A stretch of DNA of 64,000 bases from Nematopogon swammerdamellus (GCA_946902875.1 OX336338.1:11461971-11525970), one strand, 5' to 3'. Positions 21,057 to 47,343 are shown, counted from the stretch's first letter. Numbers and translations: made by a program. Notes: generated from the sequence alone by a model not told the origin.

Positions 21057-21389
21057 CAGGAGGCGCTCGGTAAGCCGGCATCCAAATTTTTCCGCCTATG
21101 CCGGATTGCTGGAACTGCCGGATTATTGAATTTGTATGGGATATAAAGCATTTATTATGTACATATGTGGCACACACTACGTAATTAAAAAAAAAACAGA
21201 CGTGTAGTTTCACTGTCAAGGTCGGGGCCGGACTGAGCGCCAGAGCAAATTTTGCTATGCTAACCCGAATCCCCCCGCTCTATAATCCGGGAGTAGTGCC
21301 GGATTATAGAGCGGGGTCAGCTGAGTTTAAAAATGCCAGACTACTGGGCGTGCCGGACTGTCGAGCGCCGGATTACCGAGCGCCTACTG
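21057..21389. mobile_element. Tigger/pogo-like MITE
   Basis: The ends CAGGAGGCGCTCGGTAA and TTACCGAGCGCCTACTG are inverted repeats flanked by TA (21055-21056, 21390-21391). CAG-starting ends with a TA target fit the pogo/Tigger group. The interior repeats GCCGGATT-type words several times, possibly transposase-binding sites. Confidence 0.7.
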
Positions 21390-21391
21390 TA

Positions 21392-22763
21392 CTAGAATTT
21401 CAGTGATTGGCGCCGTCCAAAAAAGTTGGAATCACATGTTGGCACAGCAACCAATGCACCCATCGCATCAAACGAATTTTTAGAAATACTGTGTCCTCCG
21501 TATCCCCACCACCACCAGTCCCGCATCCTCTGTATCCGCACCACCACCAGTACTGCGTCCTCTGTTTCCGCACCACAGCGAATGACGACGCGATCGTCAT
21601 TTACATTCAGATTTTCATGGCATCGGCATTTCGGCATTGCCAACACTCCGATGCGTGCGGTCCGCCTGGTGCAGATGAGCGAACATAGTTCTATGGCAAA
21701 CCATACAAAGAATGTTATAATTCATTTGATACTATGTATGTGTTACATACGAACACGACATGTGGACACTTACCTTTATGTTTCGCTGCTTCAGTCTCCT
21801 ACTTGTTTGTTCAAATAAATATAATCTCTCCCATCTGATCGCCATCAATGAATAATGAATCAATGTAAACATTCACTTAGTATGTGCATGTTTAAGCATT
21901 AAGGGTTTCGTAAGGGTGACTGCTATTTTATCATTAATCATTCATTACTAAATAATTTATCTATTTATTCAATACGTAAATAGTGTATACAATGTTTTAA
22001 AAATATTATGAGTTTTGAGATATTTTTGAGCTCTCTTCTTCATCAATATCTACAATTAATTTGGCACAGACAGTAGATACGTATTTGAAAATTATGTGGT
22101 CGCCGCCAGCAGACGCCGGTAGTAAATTATTTATAAAATGTTGTTTTTAATTTTCATTTTCATAACACTTTTCATTGATTTTTCTAGATTCCTAGAATCA
22201 TGTCTGACCTTTTCATTCAATAGGCATATTATATACCTAAAATTTATTTGTTAGAACTTTTGAATGAGAACTTATTGGTGTTGTGTGTACTTAGTATGTG
22301 ATCAACGTAATGCTAGTATTCTCTACTAAACGGAAATAGGTTGTTGAACTTGTTGATGTCAATGAGAATTCTGCTAAATTTGAGTTGAATAAACAATAGC
22401 ATATTCAAGTTGGGACTCAGGTCTTATTCTTTATTCTTTATTCATCATTCGTATGGTAGTACACTACGCTTGAATTTGTCCTGTTTAGTTTTTACAATGC
22501 GGTTCGATTAGGTTAACTTGTTTATATTTATAGATAGAAATACATTATTGCTCCAAAAACATTTTACAGAAATGAGCATAATAAAATACTTTAGTTAGAT
22601 ACTCCAGGTGCAATCACTTATCCCTTATTACAGATATTTATTTTGGTCAACTTTTTGATGTTTCGTAATTAGAAAGAGTCCATCACAATAAATGTATGTG
22701 AGATTGCAGCCTTACGAAACCCTCAGCTTATGCTATGATATGAGTAATAAAATAAATAATGCA
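21392..22763. other. Non-coding; downstream flank of GPR107 gene
   Basis: 21420-21690 contains CACCACCACCAG repeats and open frames on both strands that look like repeat artefacts. The rest is AT-rich with no feature. 22637-22763 is the 3' untranslated region of the minus-strand gene. Confidence 0.4.
22637..22642 (-). terminator. Likely poly(A) signal of the GPR107-family gene
   Basis: AATAAA on the minus strand, about 120 bases after the stop codon at 22764. Confidence 0.45.
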
Positions 22764-36900
<14,137 letters not shown>

Positions 36901-38026
36901 TTCACTTGTTGAACTGCGTTGAGCATCAGAGTATTATTTAGCTCTCAATTTCTTGTTACACATAATGCGTTGAGCATCGAGCGTAGTCAAATTTGTACAA
37001 ATTATGTCGGGTGTGACAAATTGTTTTTACCTCTTTTTATATAAAATTTATCTATGTACAAAGGGACGGAAAGGGCAAAACGATATAACGATCCACCCCA
37101 CGATAAGAAAGAATAACCCCACCTCTATATTACAATACTCTTTGAACCCCACGCAAAGCGCAAACCCCCCCCGGCTATGTTACTCTATGCACAGAACTGT
37201 ATTCATGGAAGGAAGGAAATCGTGATTTGACATGACAAATTGACACCAGTCCAGTACAACGGCACAGACAAACAGACAGACAGAACAGACCAAAAACCAA
37301 AGAGTTTTTTTTTATCACGCTTACTAAGCTAAGCGTCGCTTAGCTTAGCTTGGCACATAATATTTGCCAGAGTGCCGTCTTTAAAGTTATACATAGTTAT
37401 ATATAGAAGTTGCATGAGCAAAACATTTATATTTGGTCATTCAAACCAATCAAATTGTAGAAGTTAACATAACAAAACGCATACCATCTACGAAACAAGC
37501 GAACAATGAATGACATGCATGCATCGAAACTTCATGTAATTAATAAAAAAAGTACTTATCACAATATTAAACAACTACAAGAAGAATTTATACCTATAAT
37601 ATTTCTTTATTTACAACTTTATATGTTGTTCTTTGCAATAAATTTAGCTATTGTATTTTGAGATTGAAACATAACGCGAACGAACCTACTTGCTCTCTTA
37701 GTTCTTCATTTTCTTCTTTTTTTTATCCTATTTTGCCAATATAACGAATCCTCGGTAATTGCTTTTGTAGAATTCTTATCTACAAAGTTGATAACAATTT
37801 TTGGGGAATAGATCAGGGACTTGATACGAAAAAAGAGGACGAAGAGGCTATTCGACCTATGGTAACCAAAACAGGAAAATTTTGAAAGCTCTTAACAAGT
37901 CTAGGGGAAGTTTGTTTTAACCAAAAATTTTTTGTGAATGAAAGTAAATCTTGATAATAGTTGGAGTAGAGAGGAGAAGGAATTGAGGAAGAGATTTGAA
38001 GGAGAAGATTGGCTGTGTAGAAAATG
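36901..38026. other. Region upstream of the GPR107-family gene
   Basis: No gene. 36901-37230 would contain the promoter, but no element is recognised. A short palindrome (GCTAAGCG-TCGCTTAGC) lies at 37327-37343. An AGACAGACAGACAG run lies at about 37263-37285. Confidence 0.35.
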
Positions 38027-38175
38027 TATAATGCGCGGAGCGGATCTCGGCGTGTCGCCGCCGCAGCGGCTCGTCAGTGTTCTTCCTCGCACCCGCACCG
38101 TACTTGTATAGTGTATGCGCGTGGCGGGTCGTCCGCTGCGGCGACGACACGCCGAGATCCGTCCCGCGCATTATA
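38027..38175. mobile_element. Foldback MITE, copy 1
   Basis: The ends TATAATGCGCGG and CCGCGCATTATA continue into inverted arms of about 45 bp (GATCTCGGCGTGTCG) around a short centre. The second copy is nearly identical. Confidence 0.8.
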
Positions 38176-38317
38176 GCTACCTAAGACGTATTAGGTATCT
38201 GACAAATCCTCCGTATTGTAAATATAAAAGAGCATCAACCAACACCAAAGAGTATTGTACCCTGAAGGGCATGAGAGATGGATTATTCATGGCACCAGAG
38301 ACCAAAGAATATAATAC

Positions 38318-38466
38318 TATAATGCGCGGGGCGGATCTCGGCGTGTCGCCGCCGCAGCGGCTCGTCAGTGTTCTCCCTCGCACCCGCACCGTACTTGTAT
38401 AGTGTATGCGCGTGGCGGGTCGCCCGCTGCGGCGACGACACGCCGAGATCCGTCCCGCGCATTATA
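38318..38466. mobile_element. Foldback MITE, copy 2
   Basis: Same length, orientation and sequence as 38027-38175 apart from a few substitutions, with only 142 bp between them. A family R MITE begins within a few bases of its right end. Confidence 0.8.
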
Positions 38467-38469
38467 CTA

Positions 38470-38631
38470 AAGCCGCGTCTCCTGCGCATGTTTTTTCGAA
38501 ACAATACACAAAAAACATGAAAGAAAAGCATTATTTTTCTATGGTTTTCATACAAATGTGGATGGCCACGCCCCAATGTTTTGATGTTTCTGTGTAATGT
38601 TTCGAAAAAACATTCGCAGGAGACCCGGCTT
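38470..38631. mobile_element. MITE family R, copy 2
   Basis: The ends AAGCCGCGTCTCCTGCGCATG and CATTCGCAGGAGACCCGGCTT are imperfect inverted repeats. The interior carries GGATGGCCACGCCCCAATG. It is flanked by TA on the left. Confidence 0.75.
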
Positions 38632-39188
38632 GAGAGATTTGGCAACAGCAGTGCTGTCTAGGTCTAGGAATTGCAATGACCTAGTCCAGTCACCTTTTTC
38701 TTTTATGTCATTGAACTTTAAGTGTTTGAAATCTACCTAAATACAGTTCAATTCTACTAGGTACGCTGCGCTCGCCGTCGCGTAGGATTATACGTCCACC
38801 GAATCTTGATGAAATATTTTCACGAAAAAGTACTATAAAATGACCGAATCTGGGAAAAAGTTTCAGGGTTTTTTCTTTTTCTTTAAATATGGATCCCTCT
38901 CTCTCGAACCCTGAAGTTACGAAACCCTATCCTGAAACAACCTCTATATATGTATAATTATTTATTTCTTTATTTTCATCTTCTTATTTATAATTGTGTA
39001 TTCTAGTTCTTATTTATAATTGTGTATTCTAGCAGAATTTGTAGCAGAAATTGTAGTAACTGAAATATCTCGTTCCTTTCAAAATGATTTTGTTTTATTA
39101 TTTATAAGCACCCCTCTGAGGCGCCGCCCCGTCGCTGGATACTGGCAGTAAAATAAAATTCCCTATTCGTTTGCAAAGAGATTGTCTA

Positions 39189-39351
39189 AAGCCGCATCTC
39201 CTGCGCATGTTTCTTCGAAACAATACACAAAAAACATGAAACGAAAACATTGTTTCTCTATGGTTTTCATACAAATGTGGATGGCCACGCCCCAATGTTT
39301 CGATATTTCTGTCTAATGTTTCGAAAAAAACATTCGCAGGAGACCCGGCTT
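39189..39351. mobile_element. MITE family R, copy 3
   Basis: Same structure as 38470-38631, flanked by TA on both sides (39187-39188 and 39352-39353). Confidence 0.8.
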
Positions 39352-39426
39352 TACGTCGCTGCGCTCCTGTAACACAAACTGTTTGTTCGTTTGGTTACCA
39401 CTTTTTAAAAAGAAGAAGAAGACCGT

Positions 39427-39737
39427 GTTTAAAAGAATAGCCTCACTGTATCTCCCCCCGTGCATGTCGTAAAAGGCGACTAAGGGATATGACTCCCTTC
39501 TTATATTACTAGGTGGTAGGGTTTAACCCGCCCGGGTTGGTACCACCGCACTAAATGAAAGGTCGGTCGAAACGGCTATGTAAATAGTTTGTGTTTTCCG
39601 TCCAGTTCAGTGTAGCCGGCACGACCGAAGGGAAGCACTGACGTGGCACCAAGTTCACCCGGTGTTATGGGCTGACATCACGGATGTTGTAGGTGATGTA
39701 GCCAACCGTGTCAGGTTCAATAAAAAGAAAAAAAAAA
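39427..39737 (+). mobile_element. SINE family S1, head type I, complete copy
   Basis: It runs from the AGAATAGCC-type head through the body to CGTGTCAGGTTCAATAAAAA. It is the best sense-strand example of the type-I form. Confidence 0.75.
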
Positions 39738-39787
39738 GAAGAATGCGATTCGAACTGTCACTGTCACTGTCAAACTCGACTGCTCGA

Positions 39788-39989
39788 GCCACCGCATTGA
39801 ATGAAAGGTCGGTCGAAACGGCTATGTAAATAGTTTGTCTTTTCCGTCCAGTTCAGTGAAGCCGGCACGACCGAAGGGAAGCACTGACGTGGCACCAAGT
39901 TCACCCGGTGTTATGGGCTGACATCACGGATGTTGTAGGTGATGTAGCCAACCGTGTCAGTTTCAATAAAAAAAAAAAATAAAAAAAAT
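39788..39989 (+). mobile_element. SINE family S1, 5'-truncated copy in tandem
   Basis: It repeats the body and tail of the copy 50 bp upstream, starting at CCACCGCA. The close spacing suggests a tandem duplication or a second insertion into the first tail. Confidence 0.75.
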
Positions 39990-40029
39990 CTATGCTATGC
40001 TCTATAGACTAATATTGTATGGGGGGAAT

Positions 40030-40590
40030 ATATGCTATGCTCGACTCGCTCGTTGTCCGACTCGAGAGACGAGTAGCTCGGGATCAATTCTGATGTCTCT
40101 CACTGACAGTTCTCCTCCTAAGAAATTTTTATTTTCGGAAATATTCGGAAATATACAAACTGTTTTGGTGGTGGTGGTGGAAAATAACCAGGGTTAATAT
40201 AAAGAAGATCTTCTTTATATTAACCCTAACCTAATGTTGAGGCGGTGCATGTCGTTTTTGTTACAAGTTTGTATTTCCGAAAATAATTCATAGGTGGTTA
40301 TAAAAAAAACTAAACACTCTAAAACAACTTAAACACCGTAACATTACAAAAGAAAAAAAAGCAAAAAAAAAAACAAAAAGAATTTGTGGGATTCGAACCC
40401 AGGTCATAAAACTACTAGTTCTATACCCTCACCCCTGAGCCACGAAATCACTTAAACGAACAAACGAATATCGAATTCCTGTGATTCGCTTTCGGCTCTA
40501 TGACGTCACAGCTGTCAACGAGAGCCAACAGAAATGATCCCGAGCCACTCGTCTCGAGAGTAGTCGAGCGAGAGCATAGAGTAATATCAG
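40030..40590 (+). mobile_element. TIR element with tRNA-like module and hairpin, copy B
   Basis: The ends of about 80 bp are inverted repeats (TGCTCGAC-TCGCTCG, then GAGACGAG..GCTCGGGATCA). The tRNA-like module is on the minus strand at about 40450-40385, with A-box GTGGCTCAGGGG and B-box GGGTTCGAATCCC. A hairpin with a 19-bp stem (GGGTTAATATAAAGAAGAT and its complement) is at 40193-40230. There is no reading frame. Confidence 0.75.
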
Positions 40591-40772
40591 GCCTTCGTCA
40601 CTCGCTCAAGGTCGCGAGTTAAATGCCTACCGCTTGGCGTACCGACTAATGTACAGACCTACCAAGTTATCTGTGAAGTGGCAGATCAGGAACTAACGGA
40701 AGTGTCATTCGGCTGTCATATATGTCAAAGCGTGTTCAGTTCGAGTTTTCTGTCTCTATAGAGCATTTTATC
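40591..40772. other. Short non-coding gap
   Basis: No feature recognised between the TIR element and the transposase relic. Confidence 0.3.
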
Positions 40773-41235
40773 ATGCCGAAAGCTATTCACAGTGATGCCC
40801 GGAATTTAATCCTAAAAGTAAAATAGTTTTAGAAGAGGATCCTCGACAACAAGCGCCGATAATTCCATTTCATCAGATGTACAAAAGAATATAAGCTGCT
40901 ACAGATTAGTGTTGCCAGTTGTAAACCAAATTTTTCCCACATAACAGATACATTTTAATTTGAAGTTTTGTGATTGATTGAATTTTCAGGTGTAAGTAAA
41001 GGGCTCATTTCCAAAATTGTTAAGGAAAAGAACGCTGCAGAAGAAACACATACAAAAGTCACAACAGCTGGTAAAATAAGACAAAGAAAGATGGTTTTAT
41101 TCGTGTTGATTCATTTTACCGTGAGGTCATCTGAAGAAAAGTTCATAAATTTTATTCGGTGAGAAAAGAAATACCGACCTACAAATGGCTTCTGGATGTA
41201 CTAGAAAAACAAGGAAAAACACGAAATAACTGCTT
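40773..41235 (+). pseudogene. Tc1/mariner-like transposase N-terminal relic
   Basis: Broken frames show MPKAIHSDARNLILKV, then GVSKGLISKIVKE (a helix-turn-helix with the SK-ISKI pattern), AGKIRQRKMV (basic hook), and VRKEIPTYKWLLDVLEKQGK. This order matches the DNA-binding part of Tc-like transposases seen in insects. The catalytic DDE part is missing. Several frameshifts and a stop inside make it dead. Confidence 0.5.
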
Positions 41236-41516
41236 GGAGATCTAGATATTCGCAAGAAAAAAAGGAAAAAGAAAACACCCAAAACAATATGCCTGGGCTG
41301 TGGCCTATTGATCACGACTATCATAATACGTGTAAACGTGTACAACTGAAATCACAGCGAAATCAAGTGATCAGATTATACCTTATTGTAAACCAGGATT
41401 TGAATAAAAACAATTATTTTTGAGTACATACTCATTTTTCACATTGAAATTGCATCCTCTATTTATTTCACTATATACGAATAAGATATTTGTTTATACC
41501 AATATTTGGTTTTTAT

Positions 41517-42172
41517 TTATTGACGTAACAACGTCACGTCTTATAAATTGATGAACACCGGCTGCACGCACGAAAAAGTGTCACGTTCCATCTGAACCTG
41601 TGTGTGCAAGCGAGAGCCCGTAAAAAGCGATAGAGAGGCATATATGGAGAGTAGGAAATACAAAATACATTTGTCCGTCTTTTGCGAGCCTCGAACCCGC
41701 GGTCCCTGCCACCAATATTGTGTGACCAACCAGACGTCTTAACCACCCGGCTAAATCGATCATGTACTAGCGAAGCGAATTCGTTCAACAGTAGGTGAAG
41801 ATTTCATGGCGTTCGCAGTTAGGTAGGTGTTGCAACGTTGTAGTATGCACTTTGATATGTAGATGGCGTTATATAGGATTAATAGGATTATAAATGTAAT
41901 ACTTCAGCGGTAGTTTACTTGATTCGCAGTTAGGTAGGTGTTGCAACGTTGTAGTATGCGCTTTGATATGTAGATGGCGTTATGTAGGATTATTGATAAA
42001 GTAGGTAGATGTGTGTTATCTAGAAATTTACAAACTTAAAGTTTATATTGATAATTAATATTATTAGTTTTTAAAGTACCAACCGTTCCCAGTAGTTTTA
42101 CCACTTTATGACGTTATCACGTAAAACTATCGTTCGTAAACCGACTTTACAGACAACCAATTTTTTTAGCAT
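41517..42172. mobile_element. Putative TIR element with tRNA-like module, short copy
   Basis: It matches 16925-17380 at the left and 18110-18190 at the right, lacking about 730 bp between. The tRNA-like part on the minus strand (CCGGGTGGTTAAGACGTCTG, then GCGGGTTCGAGGC) is kept. A 45-bp piece (GCAGTTAGGTAGGTGTTGCA onward) is duplicated at 41814 and 41928. Confidence 0.5.
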
Positions 42173-42437
42173 AATATACTCACATGCATAGTTTTGATAA
42201 CAAACAAGTAATAAAATCTATGGGGGAGGCGTATGTTCAGCAGTGCACGTCTTGTGGCCGATAATTGTAGCAAAATAGCTATTCTAAATAGTCAACCACA
42301 TATTACGTAAAATATCTTGACTTAGGGCCCGGCCACAGTCGCGCCGCGTCGTCACCGCCATGGCGCGGTGCGGCGCCGCGCCGGCCGTGACAACACCGTA
42401 CGGTAAACGGTAGTAGCAGTAAAGTTCCGGTGCAATC

Positions 42438-42588
42438 GTGAATGCCGCCGTTTTATTTGATGTTACACTCTCGAACCGTTCCTCTACTAAGAATATCAAT
42501 AAATCAGTATCAATATTGTTTGCACAAAGCAACATACCAACTGAACTGTTCGATAATGAAACATCAAATAAAACGGGGACATTCACAA
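42438..42588. repeat. Foldback element, about 150 bp
   Basis: Arms of about 39 bp (GTGAATG, CCGTTTTATTTGATGTT, ending TCGAAC) are inverted around a 70-bp AT-rich centre. It is probably a small MITE. Confidence 0.65.
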
Positions 42589-43979
42589 CACTGGCAACAA
42601 TGAAACGATGGCAGCGCACCACTCAGTTCACAGATAACTTGGTCGGTCTGTACAATTAACAGTGGGCTGTCGCTATCCAGCCAGACCGGGCGTGTGGTCT
42701 CTCTCTCTCTTTCCTTGTTATTGTTGTTGTGTATCTTCATGTAGGTAGGTGGATAAGTCAATAGACGGGTGCAAAAGTCAATAGACAAATGAAAACTTGT
42801 CTTTTTTTTCATTGCCGAGAGACGAAGAAAGGTAAGTGTTTTGTTTAGTAGCATTTTGATTTATTTCTAGTAATTTATTTATTCATATAGTAGGAGGTCA
42901 TTGATTTAAAATGATATTATTATATTGCCAATAACATTAGTACGCCGAACAGCGTGGTGTGTATGGCCTAATTCGTATAAGGATAATAGGTACATTGTAG
43001 ATGATCATTGATCATTAAATTTATTGATCAAACAAAACTATCACTGGAAGGTTGCACGCAATGCACGCTTCGATGTGAGAAACTAATTGTGACGCTAACG
43101 CATGCATGAATTTGTTCGCATGAATTTGCCGTAGCTAAATATCATATCGTTGGTAGCTAGAACGATAAAAGTTGGTAGGTATCATCTTCATTTTATTCCT
43201 CACAATAGGACAGCACAAAGACACAGCCCTTAACGCGCTGAACGGCGCGCTTTCGAGATAGAGTTACACGACAGAAAGAGAAGCGAAATGTAGGCAATTA
43301 TCGTGGTTAGGCATGCAGCTCTGGGCGAGTCAATTTGTACTTTATCGCGTCGTCGCAGAGTAGCTATTTCTTTGTGAGTGTTTGTACAGAGCAGCTTCTG
43401 TACGGAGTACTCTTTTCTATTCTGTGGTAATATTGTTATATAGGGTATAGAGGGAAGCTTCGATTTCCAGCTTAGTTCAATCAAAGCGCCATCTATTGAT
43501 TGGGAACAATACTATTGCAGCCATGTTACTAAGCAACTACTTATTATTTATTTCTTAGAAGTGTGTAAAGTAATAATGAAACACTAGACAAATTATAAAA
43601 CTTTATTGATGAATAGGTAATAAACATAGATATGTATAATATTAGTTACAATTTGATTGATTGTTTATTGTTAATTTTAACCAATGTGCCTATTTCTTCG
43701 ATCATAAAAAATATTAAGATTCCGCATGTCAGGGCGATTCGTGCCCCACCAAAAATACGTGCAATTCAAATATTACGTGCATCGCCCGCTCATTCTGCCA
43801 TCGACCGCCAGCGCGAGAGCACTTGCTTCAGCGTCTTCAATATTACACAAATGCCGGCTTCAGGCCTCTGCGTAGTATACGAGAGCATCTGGCATTATAT
43901 TTCAAGAGTGAAAATCCCTTCAAATACAATGTTTTATAAGAAAAAGTAAAAATTTTCACTTCATACATTTAATGTGTTT
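42589..43979. other. No gene seen
   Basis: A mixed-composition stretch with a CTCTCTCTCTCT run near 42700. The open frames at 43230-43484 and 43632-43949 lack protein character or splice context and are not called. Confidence 0.35.
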
Positions 43980-44050
43980 GGATTAAGTGGAGATGGCTTC
44001 TTTAAAATTAAATTTTTTTACGTCACCACCTTTGAAAACGGTAACACTGG
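43980..44050 (-). repeat. Dispersed repeat D2, second copy
   Basis: Reverse-complement partner of 3300-3370. Confidence 0.6.
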
Positions 44051-44179
44051 ATTCCCAAAAGAATTCTTTTATAATATATATATTTTACTATATTAGATGG
44101 CAATTTGAAAAGCTACAATAAAATCAACAAAATACCAGAACCCTTACATGATTTTTATTTACAGATTTTTGCTTGTGTT

Positions 44180-44590
44180 TTCTTTGTGTTTTTTTTTTAT
44201 TGAAAGCGCGACCTGTGGCGCCGAGGCACCCATGAGATGTCTAAGGACGCCCATGGACATTTGGTCGTATGCGGGGGTTGCGAATGCCATGCCGGCCTGA
44301 CAGGTGCCTGTTCATGCCCCTCTTGAAGGACCCGAGACTGTACTTGGGAGGAAATATATAGACAGGAGAGCGTCCCAGAGTTTACCGGTTCTATAGAGGA
44401 AAAATCTGCAGAAGAGGTTGGTACGCATCCACGGTAAGTCCAGCGTGTGGGAATGCAATCCTTTTTAACAAATTCCTCTTTTCAAACAATTTCCCTTTTA
44501 AAAGCTGATATTTGGCAGAGCCATCCCACAGGTGCAAGCAGTACTCCAAGCATGACCTGATCTGCGATTTGTGCAAAAGGACTTAGGTGC
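44180..44590 (-). pseudogene. Jockey-like LINE fragment (reverse transcriptase C-terminal end and 3' part)
   Basis: On the minus strand 44576-44391 reads SQIRSCLEYCLHLWDGSAKY, the conserved LEYC-HLW-GS stretch after the reverse transcriptase of jockey-type elements, and stops soon after. The following sequence (44330-44240) is shared in the other orientation with 57875-57965 in a PDPR intron. Confidence 0.65.
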
Positions 44591-44887
44591 ACAAGAAATT
44601 TACGTGTTTCTTTCTTGGTTGGTTCTTGTTTGATTCTTACAGATTTTGAATAACATATTTATTTGCTTTATGAAACGTATATGACAAGTGGTTCAAAAAA
44701 GTTAACATCAAAGGGAGGAATACGAAAATATTAAAACTGGTCTCGTTTAAATAGTTAGTGAGAAATTATTATTTAGGTTGACTGCAAAATTAAGTTTGTT
44801 TGTAATATATTTATGTATCAAAAAGGTGATGAGTGGAGGTGAGAAATGTTTTTCTTTTTATAACCAGTTTGGTGGTTCAAAAAAAAT

Positions 44888-44955
44888 TATCAAGGTTAAT
44901 TTATAGAAGATGCGTCACTACGCTCCGCATCTTCTATAAATTAACCGTAACCTAA
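44888..44955. repeat. Hairpin copy C
   Basis: A 22-bp stem (GGTTAATTTATAGAAGATGCG with its complement) is followed by CCGTAACCTAATAGGGACCA and GTCGTTTGTG. This is the same context as in the elements at 13.8 and 40.2 kb. Confidence 0.75.
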
Positions 44956-45571
44956 TAGGGACCATGTCGAGGCAGCCCGTGTCGTTTGTGCATACATGTC
45001 TATTCAAAATCAATGTTTTTGTAGTTAAAAAAAGTAAAGTTTTAATTTTGCATGAAAGATTAAAAATTAAAAGTTGTATGGAAACCTGTTTCTTCTTTTA
45101 AGTAAACTAAATAAACTACGCGTCCGGCAAAACATTATTTCACTAAAATTTATTTTTTAACTTCAGTCTACACAATAAGCTTACTAGCAATTTGCTAGCA
45201 AACTTCCCCACTTCAAAGCCACGCCCCCGTCGTATTTGTGCGGAACCCTCGGTTTGTGGGTTGGTCAACTTGGTCTGTGTTTTTAATGTTAGTAACATAT
45301 TGGCTTTATTTCTAGTAGACACTTCACACTATTAAAGCTAAAATTTTGATATTCCTGTCATTATTGTCATTTTGAGAAAGAAAGACAGGAGATGAACGAA
45401 TGATTTAATAATCTTAATTTAAGCACGTCTGTCAAATTTTAGGTGATTTTAGTTGTAGTGATATAAGACACGTCTAAAGTCGACATAAATTGACAAATGC
45501 GTTTGAAATTTTTATAAAATAATTCACTCATCATCCATAGGTTTTCTTTCACAAATAAATGTAAATCGTAA
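44956..45571. other. No gene seen
   Basis: AT-rich DNA with no feature beyond the hairpin relic to its left. Confidence 0.35.
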
Positions 45572-45828
45572 AACTGTAGGTCCCTTCCCTCCTAATCTTA
45601 CTTGGTGGTAGGGTCTAACCCGCCCGGGTTGGTACCACCGCACTGAATGAAACGTCGGTTGAAACGGCTATGTAAATAGTTTGTGTTTTCCGACCAGTTC
45701 AGTGTAGCCGGCACGATCGAAGGGGAAAGCACTGACATGGCACCTAGTTCACCCGGTGTTATGGGCTGACCTCACGGACGTTGTAGGTGATGTAGCCAAC
45801 TGTGTCAGTTTCCATAAAAAAAAAATAA
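45572..45828 (+). mobile_element. SINE family S1, truncated chimeric-head copy
   Basis: It starts in the last bases of the tRNA/5S-like head (CGTAAAACTGTAGGTCCC), so it belongs to the chimeric subfamily, and runs to CAGTTTCCATAAAAAAAAA. Confidence 0.7.
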
Positions 45829-45882
45829 ACGAAAAAAATTGCAATAAATGTTTTTAATAAATAATTTAATAATAAGAAGTAA

Positions 45883-46150
45883 AAAGCCACCTCCATAGTT
45901 TTGAGCCGTTGAAGCAAGCGGCAATTTATCGATCGACTACGTGCGACATTCGCTTGTTTTGGAACACGTAAATGTTTGCGTGGAGCGTGCAGGCAAGCGA
46001 TACGGGATTACTGCGCGTGGAAAAAGGATGACACAATATCACTGCGATCTCTTGAGATGGTCGGTCCTGTATTACGCGATACGCACACTACCATAACCAC
46101 GGTGTCTCGTTTTAGTAATAATTGAAGTATGAAGTGCGGAGTCCAGAACT
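45883..46150 (-). repeat. Dispersed repeat D1, second copy
   Basis: Reverse-complement partner of 2335-2612. Confidence 0.7.
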
Positions 46151-47343
46151 ATTTTTTCTGTCTACGGCCTATTTACATTACCTACATAAGTCCACCGATA
46201 TAGTCCCATCATCAACTTTTTACCTTGCCTTACATCACAACCCACGACACAGCACTTTCGTAGCATCGATGCATTGAACAATAATATTGAATTACAACCA
46301 AAAAATTACATCACAGAGTAAAAGAATATTCTTCAGCACAAGCATGTTTCATGTTTCGCTTTTGAGGCTATTTTGGTTTTTTGGCGCGAGCGTGACACAT
46401 GTCATAGAATAATAAATACCGATGGACGACGGCAAGCAGTTATATCCTCTTTGGGCGATGGGTGAAAATATCTAAAAAAGTAGTACCGGGCTCGATAAAT
46501 AGATGGCTCTATTAATGAAATTTTTCATTTTCTTCTAAGTTCCCCCACCATGAGCGAGAGCAAGAAGTGGTTTGGTTATGTTCTCTCACGGCTGGTAAGA
46601 AACGCTCGAGGCAGCGCCATATTGTTTTAATAGTAGATGACGTTTGTCCACTTGAGTTCTTAGCTGTGATTGGCTGACGTAGGCTGCTAAAGTCTGTGGG
46701 CGCAATGTTGACGGCCGGCCGGTCAGCCAGGCTGGCGGAGCACTATCAAATAATATTCTTTGGTTTGGTCTAGTAGTTATATTCTCTTTGGGCTGTCTCT
46801 GTCTCTGTCTGCGGGTCTCTGTTATTTCACGGTTTTATTTCTACGCTTTTGCATCTATCTTTTAGGATTTATTACGAGTGCTGTGTCTGTAAAACTACGC
46901 GAAAGGACGTTATTTTGCACCATTTCCCATGTCGTGCGAAAAGACTTAACGCAGGGGTAAAGTGGAATCGTGATGATTTATAGCAACTATCTCCACAGCA
47001 GTTTTCATAGCTGTTCTCTTCACAGATTACTGATAAATTATTCTCTTGACTCTGCGATTCTCGCTTCTTGGAGTGCGACTCTGTAGTTCTGTGAGATAAA
47101 AATAGATCAACATTTTAATAACATGTATACCTACGTCAGTGCATGCATAACAAAATAGCAAAACACAAAATTCTTATAGTACTGCGTCCAGCGTCTAGCA
47201 CATGGTTCGCGGAAGTAAATCAACTCATTATTTTTCTGTTGACAGTTGAGATTACTTACCTGACAATAAAAAATGCGTAAATGAAGCAAAAGAAAGACTT
47301 GTTTTAATTTCCACTCACCGATCCAGTCAGCGCATCGCAGAGA
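46151..47343 (+). promoter_or_regulatory. Upstream region of PDPR, no element identified
   Basis: No gene is supported here. 46540-46740 is richer in GC. A CTGTCTCTGTCTCTGTCTG run lies at 46795-46813. No TATA box or transcription start can be placed, and an untranslated first exon may lie here. Confidence 0.25.

Noticed and set aside
21392..21818. His/Pro/Ser-rich frames on both strands
   Set aside because: They come from a CACCACCACCAG repeat and lack any splice or domain support.
38283..38645. 120-residue minus-strand frame
   Set aside because: It spans a foldback and a MITE; its apparent conservation with 37917-38171 is due to the duplicated foldback.
41534..41788. Minus-strand frame shared with 16990-17235
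   Set aside because: It reads through the tRNA-like part of a repeated element; the similarity is the repeat, not a protein family.
43632..43949. 105-residue plus-strand frame
   Set aside because: Low-complexity AT-rich start and no family resemblance; it covers non-coding-looking DNA.
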